Source: Clostridiales bacterium (lineage in GTDB: Bacteria; Bacillota; Clostridia; Christensenellales; Pumilibacteraceae). Taken from it: a DNA stretch of 64,000 nucleotides. The notes under the pieces are model-generated. The model saw only the letters and a list, made by a program, of their open reading frames with translations, was not told the DNA's origin and ran no database searches. The stretch spans positions 5,675 through 69,674 of the forward strand of contig DQGD01000007.1 of the NCBI GenBank assembly GCA_003533505.1, given 5' to 3'. Positions 43,955 through 51,809 of this stretch are shown here, in pieces. How positions within the stretch are numbered: the stretch's first letter is position 1; the number at the start of each line of letters is the position of its first letter. The translations under genes were made by a program, and so were the position numbers.

Positions 43955-44683
43955 CCCGACGCGGATAACGCCGGGCGCGGGCTTAACCGTAAGCGGAAGC
44001 GAAAACGCGCCGATTCCGTCCGCCGCGTCGCTAATTGACTGCGCCGAGTCCGAATACTCCACGGCGGCGTTCGGGGCGGTCGTGCCCGTGACGTACGCGC
44101 TCAAATCGGAAACGTCGTCTACCTTTACGTCCAGCTCGCTCTGTGACAGCACCGCGGCTTGCGTGAAATCGAGGCTCGCGCTCACGGGGTATCCGGGGTT
44201 GCCTTCCGCGAGATTGGACGATGGTGAAACGACCGCCGACGAGGTGGTCTTTTGGGTAATTGCCGCAGCTTCTCCGTCGGCTTTGCGGAAAGAGAGGAGC
44301 GGCGCGTCGTCGAAGCCGCCTGCGCTCGTGAACGGCGTTTTGGCGGCAGTCCAATAATTGATTTGTTTCGCGGCGAGGTTTATCGCGTTCGGAGAAGCCG
44401 CCGTGCCGCCGGCGAACGAAAAGACCTTGCCGCCGTTCGAGTACAGGACGACTGTTTTCGGGGAATTAAATTCGACGTTTGCCGCTGTAGAGAAGTACAG
44501 GAGCGGCGACGAGCCGCGCGTCGGGAGGTTGAGAAAAAGGCTTGCGCCTTGCCTCACGGAAAGGGCGCCGGAGCACTTTAAGAGCGGCACGCCGTTGTTA
44601 GCCGTGGCAGTGGCGTAGAGCAGCGCGCCGTCCTCCACCGTAACGGACGAAGCGATGTGCGCACCCGTGCCCCATGCGCGACT
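43955..44683 (-). pseudogene. Fragment of a surface adhesin (pectate-lyase-like plus Ig-like domains)
   Basis: About 240 residues without a proper start or end. They begin near GTGAHIASSVTVEDGALLYA, continue through KTVVLYSNGGKVFSFAGG, NYWTAAKTPFTSAGGFDDAP, VVSPSSNLAEGNPGYPVSAS, then VTGTTAPNAAVEYSDSAQSI and FSLPLTVKPAPGVIRVGW. This order is typical of long Firmicutes cell-wall adhesins (Listeria/Enterococcus style). The frame then enters the DMT-transporter remnant. Both ends are lost, so it is a relic. Confidence 0.6.
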
Positions 44684-44690
44684 AAACCGC

Positions 44691-44719
44691 TTGCAATATC
44701 CTCGCGTGTATGGTATAAT
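44691..44719 (+). promoter_or_regulatory. Promoter of the HEYAH lipoprotein gene
   Basis: TTGCAA (44691-44696), 17-base spacer, TATAAT (44714-44719), 27 bases before the ATG at 44747. It abuts the truncated end of the adhesin relic. Confidence 0.78.
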
Positions 44720-44746
44720 GGACGAAAACGAATTTACGGAGGCGGC

Positions 44747-46225
44747 ATGCGTAAGGAGCGGCGACAAGCGGCGATAGCTTTGTTTGCGACGATTGTATTA
44801 GTCGCGGTTTTTGCCTGCGCCTGCGCTCTGAAAAGCAACATAAAGTCCTGCGAAGTGACGTTCGACGGCATAAACGGCGTGGGAGAGGGCGAGTACGACG
44901 GCAGCTATACGGCAGACGGCGCAACCGTTTATTTCGCGGTCGGCACGGATGACGAATCGCGAGATGAGTGGGCAAAGACGTTCGCTCGCTTCGCCGAAAT
45001 TTCTTCCGACAATTTCCGAAAAGCCTTGCCCGACGTGTATATCTCGCCCTCGGCTATGCCCGTGTTTGCGGATAAAAACGGCAAAATTACGGTGGCGCTG
45101 CCCGTCGGTATCGACGAAACGACGGCGCTCGGGTGGCTTTTGTGGGCGCAGAGCGGCAACGCGGCGGTTCCCTACGGCGTGTTCTACGGACTTGCGGCGG
45201 CGCTTGACAAAGAGGGCGAAAGCGCCGTGTTCGACGCGTCGACGGCAAGAACGGCAGGCTTTCTCACCGATTTGCAGTTCCCGATTTACGAGGACGGAAA
45301 TTTGACCGCAGAGGAGCGCGACTACGCCCGAGCGTTCTCACGCGACCTTGCGGACAGGCTTTTGAAAAGCGGCAAAACTGCCTGCGAAGCGGCAAGCGTA
45401 ACTCGCGCGGAGCTAAGCGACTTTTTGCGCGAAAATTACGCCGCGCAGCTTACCGATTTTACGTTCTATCCGTACTCGCGCGATTACGAATACAAAGTCG
45501 ACGAGGGCTGCTTTACATATTATGTAAACCGCGAGTTCAACGATTTCATTCTGCCGAAAACCGAGTTCGACATTACCTACGACTTTCTTTCGGATTGGCT
45601 GCGCGATAACGCCGCCACGACCGAAATCACCGACAAAACGTTCGGCGTGACCGACATGCCGCATATCGACGTGTCGCTCGACGACGGGCTTAAATCTCGC
45701 GGAATTTCCGGCGAAGCCTACGCCGACTATATCAAAATCTATTCCGTGGGCGCGTTCTCGCACGAGTACGCTCACCACGCGTTGAAGCAGACGAACAAGC
45801 ACGGGCGGCTGTCGGAGGTGCTGCCCGAGCTCCACGCAAATACCTCCGCGTATTCGCGCAAAATGTGGTTTTACCTGTTCTCGGGAGCTTCGCAGACCTT
45901 TACCTACGACCAATCGACAGACGAAAAAGAAAGCTATCTCGCGGCGTTCGAGCTGTATAAGAAAAAGCTCGACGGCGCTATGCCGAGCGCGGTCAACTTC
46001 GACTTCTGGCTGTTTGCCGATTGCCTTGCCGCGCTGTACTGTACGCCGAACGAGCAGCCGCGTTTCCGCGCTCAGATTGACAGTTTTTATCGTTACCTCG
46101 CGAACGTTTACGGCGGCGAGTGCGTAATGCGGATTAACGCCGGCGAGCCCGACGGAAGCGGTAAAGCCTTTTCCGACCTTGTTTCCGAATGGTACGCCTA
46201 CCTTGCGTCGTTCGCCTCGGTGTAG
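44747..46225 (+). CDS. Putative zinc-metallopeptidase lipoprotein (HEYAH)
   Basis: 492 residues from the ATG at 44747 (CGGAGGCGGC upstream; earlier in-frame codons overlap the promoter). Lipobox VFAC (Cys 24). The body is unlike families I know, but FSHEYAHHALKQ at 338-349 contains HExxH (His 339, Glu 340, His 343). ELHANTSAYSRKMWFYL follows about 20 residues later and could supply the third zinc ligand (Glu or His). Probably a surface gluzincin-like peptidase of unknown substrate. Monocistronic, with a terminator at 46288. Confidence 0.55.
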   Translation: MRKERRQAAIALFATIVLVAVFACACALKSNIKSCEVTFDGINGVGEGEYDGSYTADGATVYFAVGTDDESRDEWAKTFARFAEISSDNFRKALPDVYISPSAMPVFADKNGKITVALPVGIDETTALGWLLWAQSGNAAVPYGVFYGLAAALDKEGESAVFDASTARTAGFLTDLQFPIYEDGNLTAEERDYARAFSRDLADRLLKSGKTACEAASVTRAELSDFLRENYAAQLTDFTFYPYSRDYEYKVDEGCFTYYVNREFNDFILPKTEFDITYDFLSDWLRDNAATTEITDKTFGVTDMPHIDVSLDDGLKSRGISGEAYADYIKIYSVGAFSHEYAHHALKQTNKHGRLSEVLPELHANTSAYSRKMWFYLFSGASQTFTYDQSTDEKESYLAAFELYKKKLDGAMPSAVNFDFWLFADCLAALYCTPNEQPRFRAQIDSFYRYLANVYGGECVMRINAGEPDGSGKAFSDLVSEWYAYLASFASV

Positions 46226-46287
46226 AACGGTTGGGAATCATTTTTTGAGTTTTACATTTATGCGGAATAAACTTCAGTATTGAAAAG

Positions 46288-46318
46288 CCTTTGCGTGCCG
46301 TTTGCGCGAAGGTTTTTT
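46288..46318 (+). terminator. Rho-independent terminator
   Basis: Stem CCTTTGCG with CGCGAAGG (one wobble pair) followed by TTTTTTG. Confidence 0.75.
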
Positions 46319-46353
46319 GTTTTGTGAACAGTTAGATGAAGCTGTACGTCGAC

Positions 46354-46387
46354 AAATATCTTTTTATCAAAGTTAAAAAAGATATTT
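46354..46387. promoter_or_regulatory. AT-rich inverted repeat upstream of a promoter
   Basis: AAATATCTTTTT and AAAAAGATATTT form a 12-base inverted repeat with a ten-base centre. It lies 20 bases before the -35 of the next operon, a suitable place for a repressor or activator site. Confidence 0.45.
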
Positions 46388-46408
46388 GATAAAGTATGCC
46401 CAAATCGC

Positions 46409-46437
46409 TTGACAAGCCTTGCTTACATGATTATAAT
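46409..46437 (+). promoter_or_regulatory. Promoter of the ADP-ribosylglycohydrolase cluster
   Basis: Perfect TTGACA (46409-46414), 17-base spacer, perfect TATAAT (46432-46437). Confidence 0.85.
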
Positions 46438-46460
46438 GCCGAGTGTGAGGTTAAGAAAAT

Positions 46461-47024
46461 ATGGAAAACGAACTGCAAATTATCGAACTGTTGAAACGAG
46501 TGTGCGACGAGCTTTCCGACATTAAAGTTTTGCTGTCGGAAAAAGGAGATTCAAAACTGCCCGGCGAGGAAAAGCCGCGGCGGTCAAGGGGGATTTCCGA
46601 CGACGCGCTTATGTCGGACATCGCGCCTTATATACCGATGACAACCGAAACGTCGGGAACGGTAAAAGCAACCGAAAGAACGCGCGACAAAACAAGGTAC
46701 ATGTTCAATGAAAAAATACTGCTGAAAAATCGGTTGGTGTATGAAGTCGTGCGCGATTATGTCGGGAAAAATCCGAAGATGACGGTTGCGGATTTGAAAC
46801 GCATATTTCCCAAAGAGTTGCAAGGCTCGCTCGGCGTAGTGGAGTACGCTTGCATTGCCGATAAGAGAACCGATTGTCGTGTCAGGTTTTTCGCCGACGA
46901 AGGGGAAGAGCTGCGACTTGCGGACGGAAACGCCTATGTTTGCTCGCAGTGGGGCATTGTAAATATCCCGAAATTTATCGAGCGCGCCGCGCTTCTCGGA
47001 TACAAAATAGAACAAATAAAATAA
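46461..47024 (+). CDS. Small protein with a C-terminal winged-helix-like domain
   Basis: 187 residues. An acidic helical N-terminus and a linker (about 35-75) lead to a compact C-domain with LVYEVVRDYVGKNPKMTVAD, KRIFPKELQGSLGVVEY, RFFADEGEELRLADGNAYVC and SQWGIVNIPKFIERAALLGYKIE. I have the impression of having seen this module attached to restriction-type or other nucleic-acid proteins, but cannot name it firmly. It leads an operon with two further unknowns and an ADP-ribosylglycohydrolase. Base composition is lower in G+C than the flanks. Confidence 0.5.
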   Translation: MENELQIIELLKRVCDELSDIKVLLSEKGDSKLPGEEKPRRSRGISDDALMSDIAPYIPMTTETSGTVKATERTRDKTRYMFNEKILLKNRLVYEVVRDYVGKNPKMTVADLKRIFPKELQGSLGVVEYACIADKRTDCRVRFFADEGEELRLADGNAYVCSQWGIVNIPKFIERAALLGYKIEQIK

Positions 47025-47039
47025 ACGGAGGATAATAAA

Positions 47040-47768
47040 ATGACAAATTACGAGATGATGGAAGATTTAAACGAGCTTCTTATCGAAAACGGACTTGACG
47101 AGGAGTTTTCATTGAAAATCGAGGGCAACGGCATCGTCGTTCTGCACGACGGGTACAAAGCGCTCGTAATCGATGACGAGCCGCGCCAAAGGATGATTAT
47201 TGTCAAGCAATATCGCAATTCAGGCTCGACCGTAAGCGGCAAAGCATATTTTTATTCGGGACAGCCGTTTGAGGTATATGACGAGATTATCGAAAGCATC
47301 GGAAAATTGCAGGGAAATAGGGAGCGTGAAGTCACCGTACATAACGAGCCGAAAAACGCAAACGGAATACATGTAAAGCGCGGCGACGTATTCAAAGGCA
47401 AGAACAGCGACCTTATCAACTTGCTTTTCGATAAAAATTACAGAGGATGGATGAAGTCCGGTTATACTTGCCGCTATAAAGGAGAAATAGCGTGCATATG
47501 GATGCCGCGACTTGACGGCTATGTTCGTGACGGCTGGGAAGACACTATGCCGTCTAATGACAGAATTAAAGAGAAATATGTAGACGGCATTCCGAAAGTG
47601 AGAGACTCGCTGGAATATGTTAAGATACATTCGGCATACAGGTACGTTTTCCAAAAAGTCGACAGGGATACGAAATTCATTTTCAAGGGGTTATACAAAC
47701 TTAACCCGGCGGACAGTAATGTAAACACGCGCTACTTTGACCTTATATCCGATACCGCCGATTTTTAA
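47040..47768 (+). CDS. Hypothetical protein in the ADP-ribosylglycohydrolase operon
   Basis: 242 residues, no signal peptide or membrane segment. The first ~90 residues form a small alpha/beta domain (DLNELLIENGLDEEFSLKIE, YKALVIDDEPRQRMIIVKQY). The C-terminal part contains GYTCRYKGEIACIWMPRLDG and VFQKVDRDTKFIFKGLYKLN, a beta-rich end that reads like FVKQKDGEYVFIGVYQRQD in the last gene of the cluster. No family recognised. CGGAGG lies before the ATG, 15 bases after the previous stop. Confidence 0.5.
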   Translation: MTNYEMMEDLNELLIENGLDEEFSLKIEGNGIVVLHDGYKALVIDDEPRQRMIIVKQYRNSGSTVSGKAYFYSGQPFEVYDEIIESIGKLQGNREREVTVHNEPKNANGIHVKRGDVFKGKNSDLINLLFDKNYRGWMKSGYTCRYKGEIACIWMPRLDGYVRDGWEDTMPSNDRIKEKYVDGIPKVRDSLEYVKIHSAYRYVFQKVDRDTKFIFKGLYKLNPADSNVNTRYFDLISDTADF

Positions 47769-47791
47769 GTCCGAGAAGAGGGAGGAGAGTT

Positions 47792-48985
47792 ATGATTAGA
47801 ATGAAGGACGAGTGTGAGGAAGCTCGGGTCAAGATTGCGGAAAGAATAAAGAACGGCGACAGGCGGCTCGACCGCGCGATTGGGTGCATGCTGGGCGGCG
47901 CGGCGGGCGACGCGCTCGGTGCGCCGGTGGAATTTTTAAGCCGTGCGGAAATAGAAAAGCGTTACGGCAAGGACGGTATCCTGAATTACGAACTCACGCT
48001 CGGCAAGGCGCGGATTACCGACGATACGCAGTTGTCTATGTTCACTGCGGCGGGATTGCTGAAGGCGATTGCTCGTATGGGCGCGTATGGCTTGGTCAAC
48101 GACGGAAAAAATTGCGTTTCGTTTTTGCAGTCGTACAGAGGTTTCGTGCGCGGCGCGTACTTTGACTGGTTGGTTACGCAGGGCGAAATCGAGGAGGACG
48201 AAATGCCGATGGAAACCTGGCTCGGGAACGTTCGCGAACTATACTCGCGGCGCTGTCCCGGCGGCACTTGCATAACCGAAATCAAAAACGGCGCGCACGG
48301 AAGCGTAAAAAAGTCTTGCAACGACAGCAAAGGTTGCGGCGGAGTTATGCGCGTCGCGCCCGCGGGGATCATACTTGCCGATCTTTTCGAGGCGAAGCAG
48401 ATAGCCGAAGTCGGCGCGGAAATTGCGGCGCTCACTCACGGACATCCGTTGGGTTATATACCCGCGGCGGCGCTGACGAGCATAATAGCGGCGCTTCACC
48501 TCGGCGCGGAAATCAAAGAAGCGGTTACGGATTCCGTTAAACTCACGCTGGATATGTTCTCGGGCGCTCCGCATATAGGCGAATTCGACAGCGTGATGAA
48601 TTTCGCCGTAAACCTTGCCGCCGAGAATATCTCCGACCTCGAAGCGATCGAACAAATAGGCGAAGGGTGGGTAGCCGAGGAAGCGCTCGCGATTGCCGTT
48701 TATTGCGCGCTGAGGCACAAGGACGATTTCGCGTCGGGTATTCGCGCGGCTGTCAATCACTCGGGTGACAGCGATTCGACGGGCGCGGTCGCGGGCAATA
48801 TCTTGGGAACGCACCTCGGTTACAGCGAAATTCCGCACGAGTTTATCGACAACCTCGAACTTCTCGACGTACTCTCGATGCTTGCCACCGATTTGAATGA
48901 TATTACCTTTCACAAAGCAAAAAAAGCGCGCGCATTATGCGGTGAGGAGCCACAGCGTTGGATAAAATATATCAAGCATTGGTAG
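47792..48985 (+). CDS. ADP-ribosylglycohydrolase (DraG/ARH-like)
   Basis: 397 residues, cytoplasmic. Motifs of the family: AIGCMLGGAAGDALGAPVEF near the N-terminus, ITDDTQLS (metal-binding Asp 77-78), GCGGVMRVAPAGI, HGHPLGYIPAAAL, and NHSGDSDSTGAVAGNILGT (metal-binding Asp 326 and Asp 328). Such enzymes remove ADP-ribose from proteins or nucleic acids with a two-magnesium centre. It starts after a strong GGGAGGAGA site. Its neighbours are unrecognised proteins, not the nitrogen-fixation DraT partner, so reversal of a different ADP-ribosylation is likely. Confidence 0.9.
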   Translation: MIRMKDECEEARVKIAERIKNGDRRLDRAIGCMLGGAAGDALGAPVEFLSRAEIEKRYGKDGILNYELTLGKARITDDTQLSMFTAAGLLKAIARMGAYGLVNDGKNCVSFLQSYRGFVRGAYFDWLVTQGEIEEDEMPMETWLGNVRELYSRRCPGGTCITEIKNGAHGSVKKSCNDSKGCGGVMRVAPAGIILADLFEAKQIAEVGAEIAALTHGHPLGYIPAAALTSIIAALHLGAEIKEAVTDSVKLTLDMFSGAPHIGEFDSVMNFAVNLAAENISDLEAIEQIGEGWVAEEALAIAVYCALRHKDDFASGIRAAVNHSGDSDSTGAVAGNILGTHLGYSEIPHEFIDNLELLDVLSMLATDLNDITFHKAKKARALCGEEPQRWIKYIKHW

Positions 48986-49025
48986 TGATTATAAGTCGTA
49001 AATAAATATTTTCGGAGGGAAAAAT

Positions 49026-49796
49026 ATGATAAATATCAAAGGACAAAAGGTAAGATTCAGAAATGGTAGGGTGTATACGGTTAAAAATCAAAGCGGAAAT
49101 AGCGTAACGCTTATCGGAGAGGACGGGAACGAACAAACTTGTCAATATTCCGTCATGTTTTCGTCGGGGAGTTGGACTTTACTCGACGGCGAACTGCACG
49201 AGCGGGTAAAAGCGGACGCGCTTGCGCTCCAAAACGCCGAAAAGGAAGATAAAGAAAAGACCGAGGCTGAAATTAAAGCCAAAGCCGAAATGAGAAAAAT
49301 AAATGAATTGAAAGACGGCGACGTAAATAAGTGGAATATTTCGTGCGAGTACGGTAACGTAAAAGTAGCCGGGTATTTCGAGTATAAGAAAATGTACGGT
49401 ACCGTGGCAAAAAAAATCTATGAGGACGGCTGCGAATATCTCGGATTTAAGCGGAATAAAGCAAGTATTTTCGACAGGCAAAGGCTTTTATATGCGAGAG
49501 AATGTTCGCCCGAGGGCTATAGCGTATGGATGATACCGCACTCGGATCTTAACGGGGAAACCAATAGCCAATGGCTGAATTTTGTAGATATACTAAAAGG
49601 ACAAATCGTTCAATATAGCACGGAAGGAAATTGGTATCCGGGAGATACCGATGACGTAAGAATCGTTTTCGTCAAACAGAAAGACGGCGAGTACGTTTTT
49701 ATCGGGGTGTATCAGCGACAAGACGTGATGGATAACTATCCCGCAAAAGGCTACAGAAAAGAAGTATTCTCTTTGCTTGAAAAGGATTATCGGTAA
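49026..49796 (+). CDS. Hypothetical protein downstream of ADP-ribosylglycohydrolase
   Basis: 256 residues, low-GC codon use. N-terminal small beta domain (KGQKVRFRNGRVYTVKNQSG), a charged coiled stretch (about 65-95, KEDKEKTEAEIKAKAEMRKI), and a C-terminal domain (FDRQRLLYARECSPEGYSVW, then DDVRIVFVKQKDGEYVFIGVYQRQD). The last block resembles the end of the 47040 product. No catalytic motif recognised. CGGAGGG precedes it; the repeated terminator at 49830 ends the operon. Confidence 0.5.
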   Translation: MINIKGQKVRFRNGRVYTVKNQSGNSVTLIGEDGNEQTCQYSVMFSSGSWTLLDGELHERVKADALALQNAEKEDKEKTEAEIKAKAEMRKINELKDGDVNKWNISCEYGNVKVAGYFEYKKMYGTVAKKIYEDGCEYLGFKRNKASIFDRQRLLYARECSPEGYSVWMIPHSDLNGETNSQWLNFVDILKGQIVQYSTEGNWYPGDTDDVRIVFVKQKDGEYVFIGVYQRQDVMDNYPAKGYRKEVFSLLEKDYR

Positions 49797-49802
49797 AAAT
49801 TA

Positions 49803-49897
49803 AACGCATTCGCATATGCGCATACGTGGGAAAAGACGGCGATTTCGGGTTGCCGTCTTTTTCGTTTCGGATATATGCGCATAATCGCACGCGTTTT
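49803..49897 (+). repeat. Dispersed intergenic element with terminator, copy 2
   Basis: Second copy of the element at 43719: ATTCGCATATGCGCATA, then the identical 42-base terminator block at 49830-49871, then TATATGCGCATAA. It terminates the ADP-ribosylglycohydrolase cluster. Confidence 0.85.
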
Positions 49898-49960
49898 CGG
49901 GGCTGACCGATACGGGCGAAGAATAGAAAAACGGCGGCGAGATAAATTTTACCGACGGTA

Positions 49961-49989
49961 TTGACATTATTTGCCTTCGGGGGTATAAT
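49961..49989 (+). promoter_or_regulatory. Promoter of the flavodoxin operon
   Basis: Perfect TTGACA (49961-49966), 17-base spacer, perfect TATAAT (49984-49989). Confidence 0.85.
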
Positions 49990-50024
49990 TAAACAGTAAA
50001 CCGAATTTCAGGAGGACAAGCACA

Positions 50025-50501
50025 ATGAGTAAGAAATTGGTGGCGTATTTTTCGGTGAGCGGAGTGACCGAGGAAGTCGCTAAAAAGTTGGCGAAGGCGG
50101 CGGAAGCCGATTTATTCGAGATTAAGCCCGAAGTGCCGTACACCGCAGCCGACCTCGATTGGACGAACAAGAAGAGCCGCAGCACCGTGGAGATGAACGA
50201 CCCCACGTCGCGCCCTGCAATCGCGGAAAAGCTGCCGAACATGGCGGACTACGACGTGGTTTTCGTAGGCTTCCCCATCTGGTGGTACGTCGCGCCCACG
50301 ATTATAGACACTTTCCTCGAGAGTTACGATTTTGCCGGCAAAACGATCGTGCCGTTCGCGACCAGCGGAGGCAGCGGCATGGGTAAAACCGTGGACGTGC
50401 TTCGCTGCGTTGTGCCGACAGCAAACTTCAAACCCGGAAAAATGCTGAATCGCGCTTCCGAAGCCGACATGAAAGATTGGGTGCGCTCGCTCGGGGTGTA
50501 G
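50025..50501 (+). CDS. Flavodoxin-family protein
   Basis: 158-residue FMN-binding electron carrier or quinone-reductase-like flavodoxin. The N-terminal phosphate-binding loop reads YFSVSGVTEEVAKKLA (usual SxTGNT here SVSGVT), with VFVGFPIWWYVAPTIIDTFL and TSGGSGMGKTV around the isoalloxazine site. CAGGAGGAC precedes the start. Followed by an amidohydrolase three bases later, so co-transcribed. Confidence 0.88.
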   Translation: MSKKLVAYFSVSGVTEEVAKKLAKAAEADLFEIKPEVPYTAADLDWTNKKSRSTVEMNDPTSRPAIAEKLPNMADYDVVFVGFPIWWYVAPTIIDTFLESYDFAGKTIVPFATSGGSGMGKTVDVLRCVVPTANFKPGKMLNRASEADMKDWVRSLGV

Positions 50502-50504
50502 CAG

Positions 50505-51785
50505 ATGAAATACGCTTTTATAAACGGAAAAATTCTCTCGGGCGACGAGAACATGAGCCCTACGGAGGGGCTTGACATTCTCGTTTGCGACGATAAAATC
50601 GAGGACGTGGCGCCGCGCGGCGAGCACCTCGGCTACAAAATCGTCGACCTTGACGGAGCTTACGTCTTGCCCGGGCTTATCAACATGCACGTTCACCTCG
50701 CCGGCAACGGCAAGCCGCAAAAGAAGCAGCGCGACAATGCCAAGCTCGTGCGAACGATTATGGGCAACGCGCTCACTCGCGCCGTGGCTTACAAAATGGT
50801 GCGCGGCTTTGCCGAGGCGGAGCTCATGAGCGGCGTGACCACAATCCGCACTGTGGGCGGTCTGGGCGATTTCGACACGCGGCTTCGCGACGAGATTACG
50901 AACGGCAAGCGAGTGGGTCCCAGAATAGTCGCGGCGAACCGCGGCATTTCCGTGCCGGGCGGTCACATGGCAGGCTCGGTGGCGGTGGAGGCGAAAACGC
51001 CCGACGAAGCCGTGGCTTACCTTGAGCAAATCGAGGGCGAGAGGGTTGACCTCATAAAGCTGATGATAACCGGCGGCGTAATGGACGCCAAGGAAAAGGG
51101 CGTGCCGGGCGAGCTGAAAATGCCGCCCGAAATGGTCAGGGCTGTGTGCGACAAGGCTCACGCGGCAGGCTATAAGGTAGCCGCGCACGTCGAGTCGCCC
51201 GAGGGCGTTAAAGTCGCGCTCGAGAACGGCGTGGACTCAATCGAGCACGGCGCCAAGCCCGACGAGGAGATTTTGCGGCTCTTTAAGGAGAGAAATGCGT
51301 ACCTTTGCACGACGATTTCGCCGGCGCTTCCTTACGCGCTGTTCGACAGGAGCATTACCAACGCCACCGAGGTGGAGCAGTTTAACGGCAACGTGGTTTT
51401 CGCGGGTATAATCGCCTGCGCCAAAGCCGCGCTGGAGAACGGCATACCGGTAGTGCTCGGCAACGACGTGGGCTGCCCGTGGATAACGCAGTACGATTTT
51501 TGGCGCGAGCTTTACTATTTCCACAAGTATGTGGGCGTAACCAACGCGTTCGCGCTGTACACCGCGACGAAACGGAGCGCGGAGCTTTTGGGGCTGGGCG
51601 ACGTGACGGGTACGATAGAAAAGGGCAAGTGCGCCGACTTTATCGTGACGCGCGGCAATCCGCTGGACGACCTCAAAAATCTGAGAAGCCTCGATTACGT
51701 CGTAGCAAGAGGCAAGGTTTACCGCGATCCGAAAGTCAAAGCGAACAAAAAGGTCGCAGCCGAACTCGACAAATTTTTAGACTGA
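50505..51785 (+). CDS. Metal-dependent amidohydrolase (prolidase/imidazolonepropionase type)
   Basis: 426 residues. A small beta domain at both ends surrounds a TIM barrel with metal ligands HVH (His 62, His 64), a lysine in DLIKLMITGG that may be carbamylated, HVES, EHGAK and GNDVG. This is the subtype I amidohydrolase pattern found in Xaa-Pro dipeptidase-like, imidazolonepropionase-like and related hydrolases. The substrate cannot be told. Cytoplasmic; starts three bases after the flavodoxin stop. Confidence 0.85.
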   Translation: MKYAFINGKILSGDENMSPTEGLDILVCDDKIEDVAPRGEHLGYKIVDLDGAYVLPGLINMHVHLAGNGKPQKKQRDNAKLVRTIMGNALTRAVAYKMVRGFAEAELMSGVTTIRTVGGLGDFDTRLRDEITNGKRVGPRIVAANRGISVPGGHMAGSVAVEAKTPDEAVAYLEQIEGERVDLIKLMITGGVMDAKEKGVPGELKMPPEMVRAVCDKAHAAGYKVAAHVESPEGVKVALENGVDSIEHGAKPDEEILRLFKERNAYLCTTISPALPYALFDRSITNATEVEQFNGNVVFAGIIACAKAALENGIPVVLGNDVGCPWITQYDFWRELYYFHKYVGVTNAFALYTATKRSAELLGLGDVTGTIEKGKCADFIVTRGNPLDDLKNLRSLDYVVARGKVYRDPKVKANKKVAAELDKFLD

Positions 51786-51809
51786 ATTACGAAATAGGAT
51801 TGACATAAA

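Noticed and set aside
44657..44746. 30-residue extension of the HEYAH lipoprotein
   Set aside because: It spans the TTGCAA/TATAAT promoter, and the downstream ATG has CGGAGG and begins a clean lipoprotein signal.
43889..44767. Intact 292-residue minus-strand surface protein
   Set aside because: Its ends are antisense promoter sequence and a transporter tail; only the middle is adhesin-like, so it is annotated as a relic.
50112..51188. 358-residue minus-strand frame opposite flavodoxin and amidohydrolase
   Set aside because: Histidine- and arginine-rich antisense product without motifs, crossing two well-supported genes.
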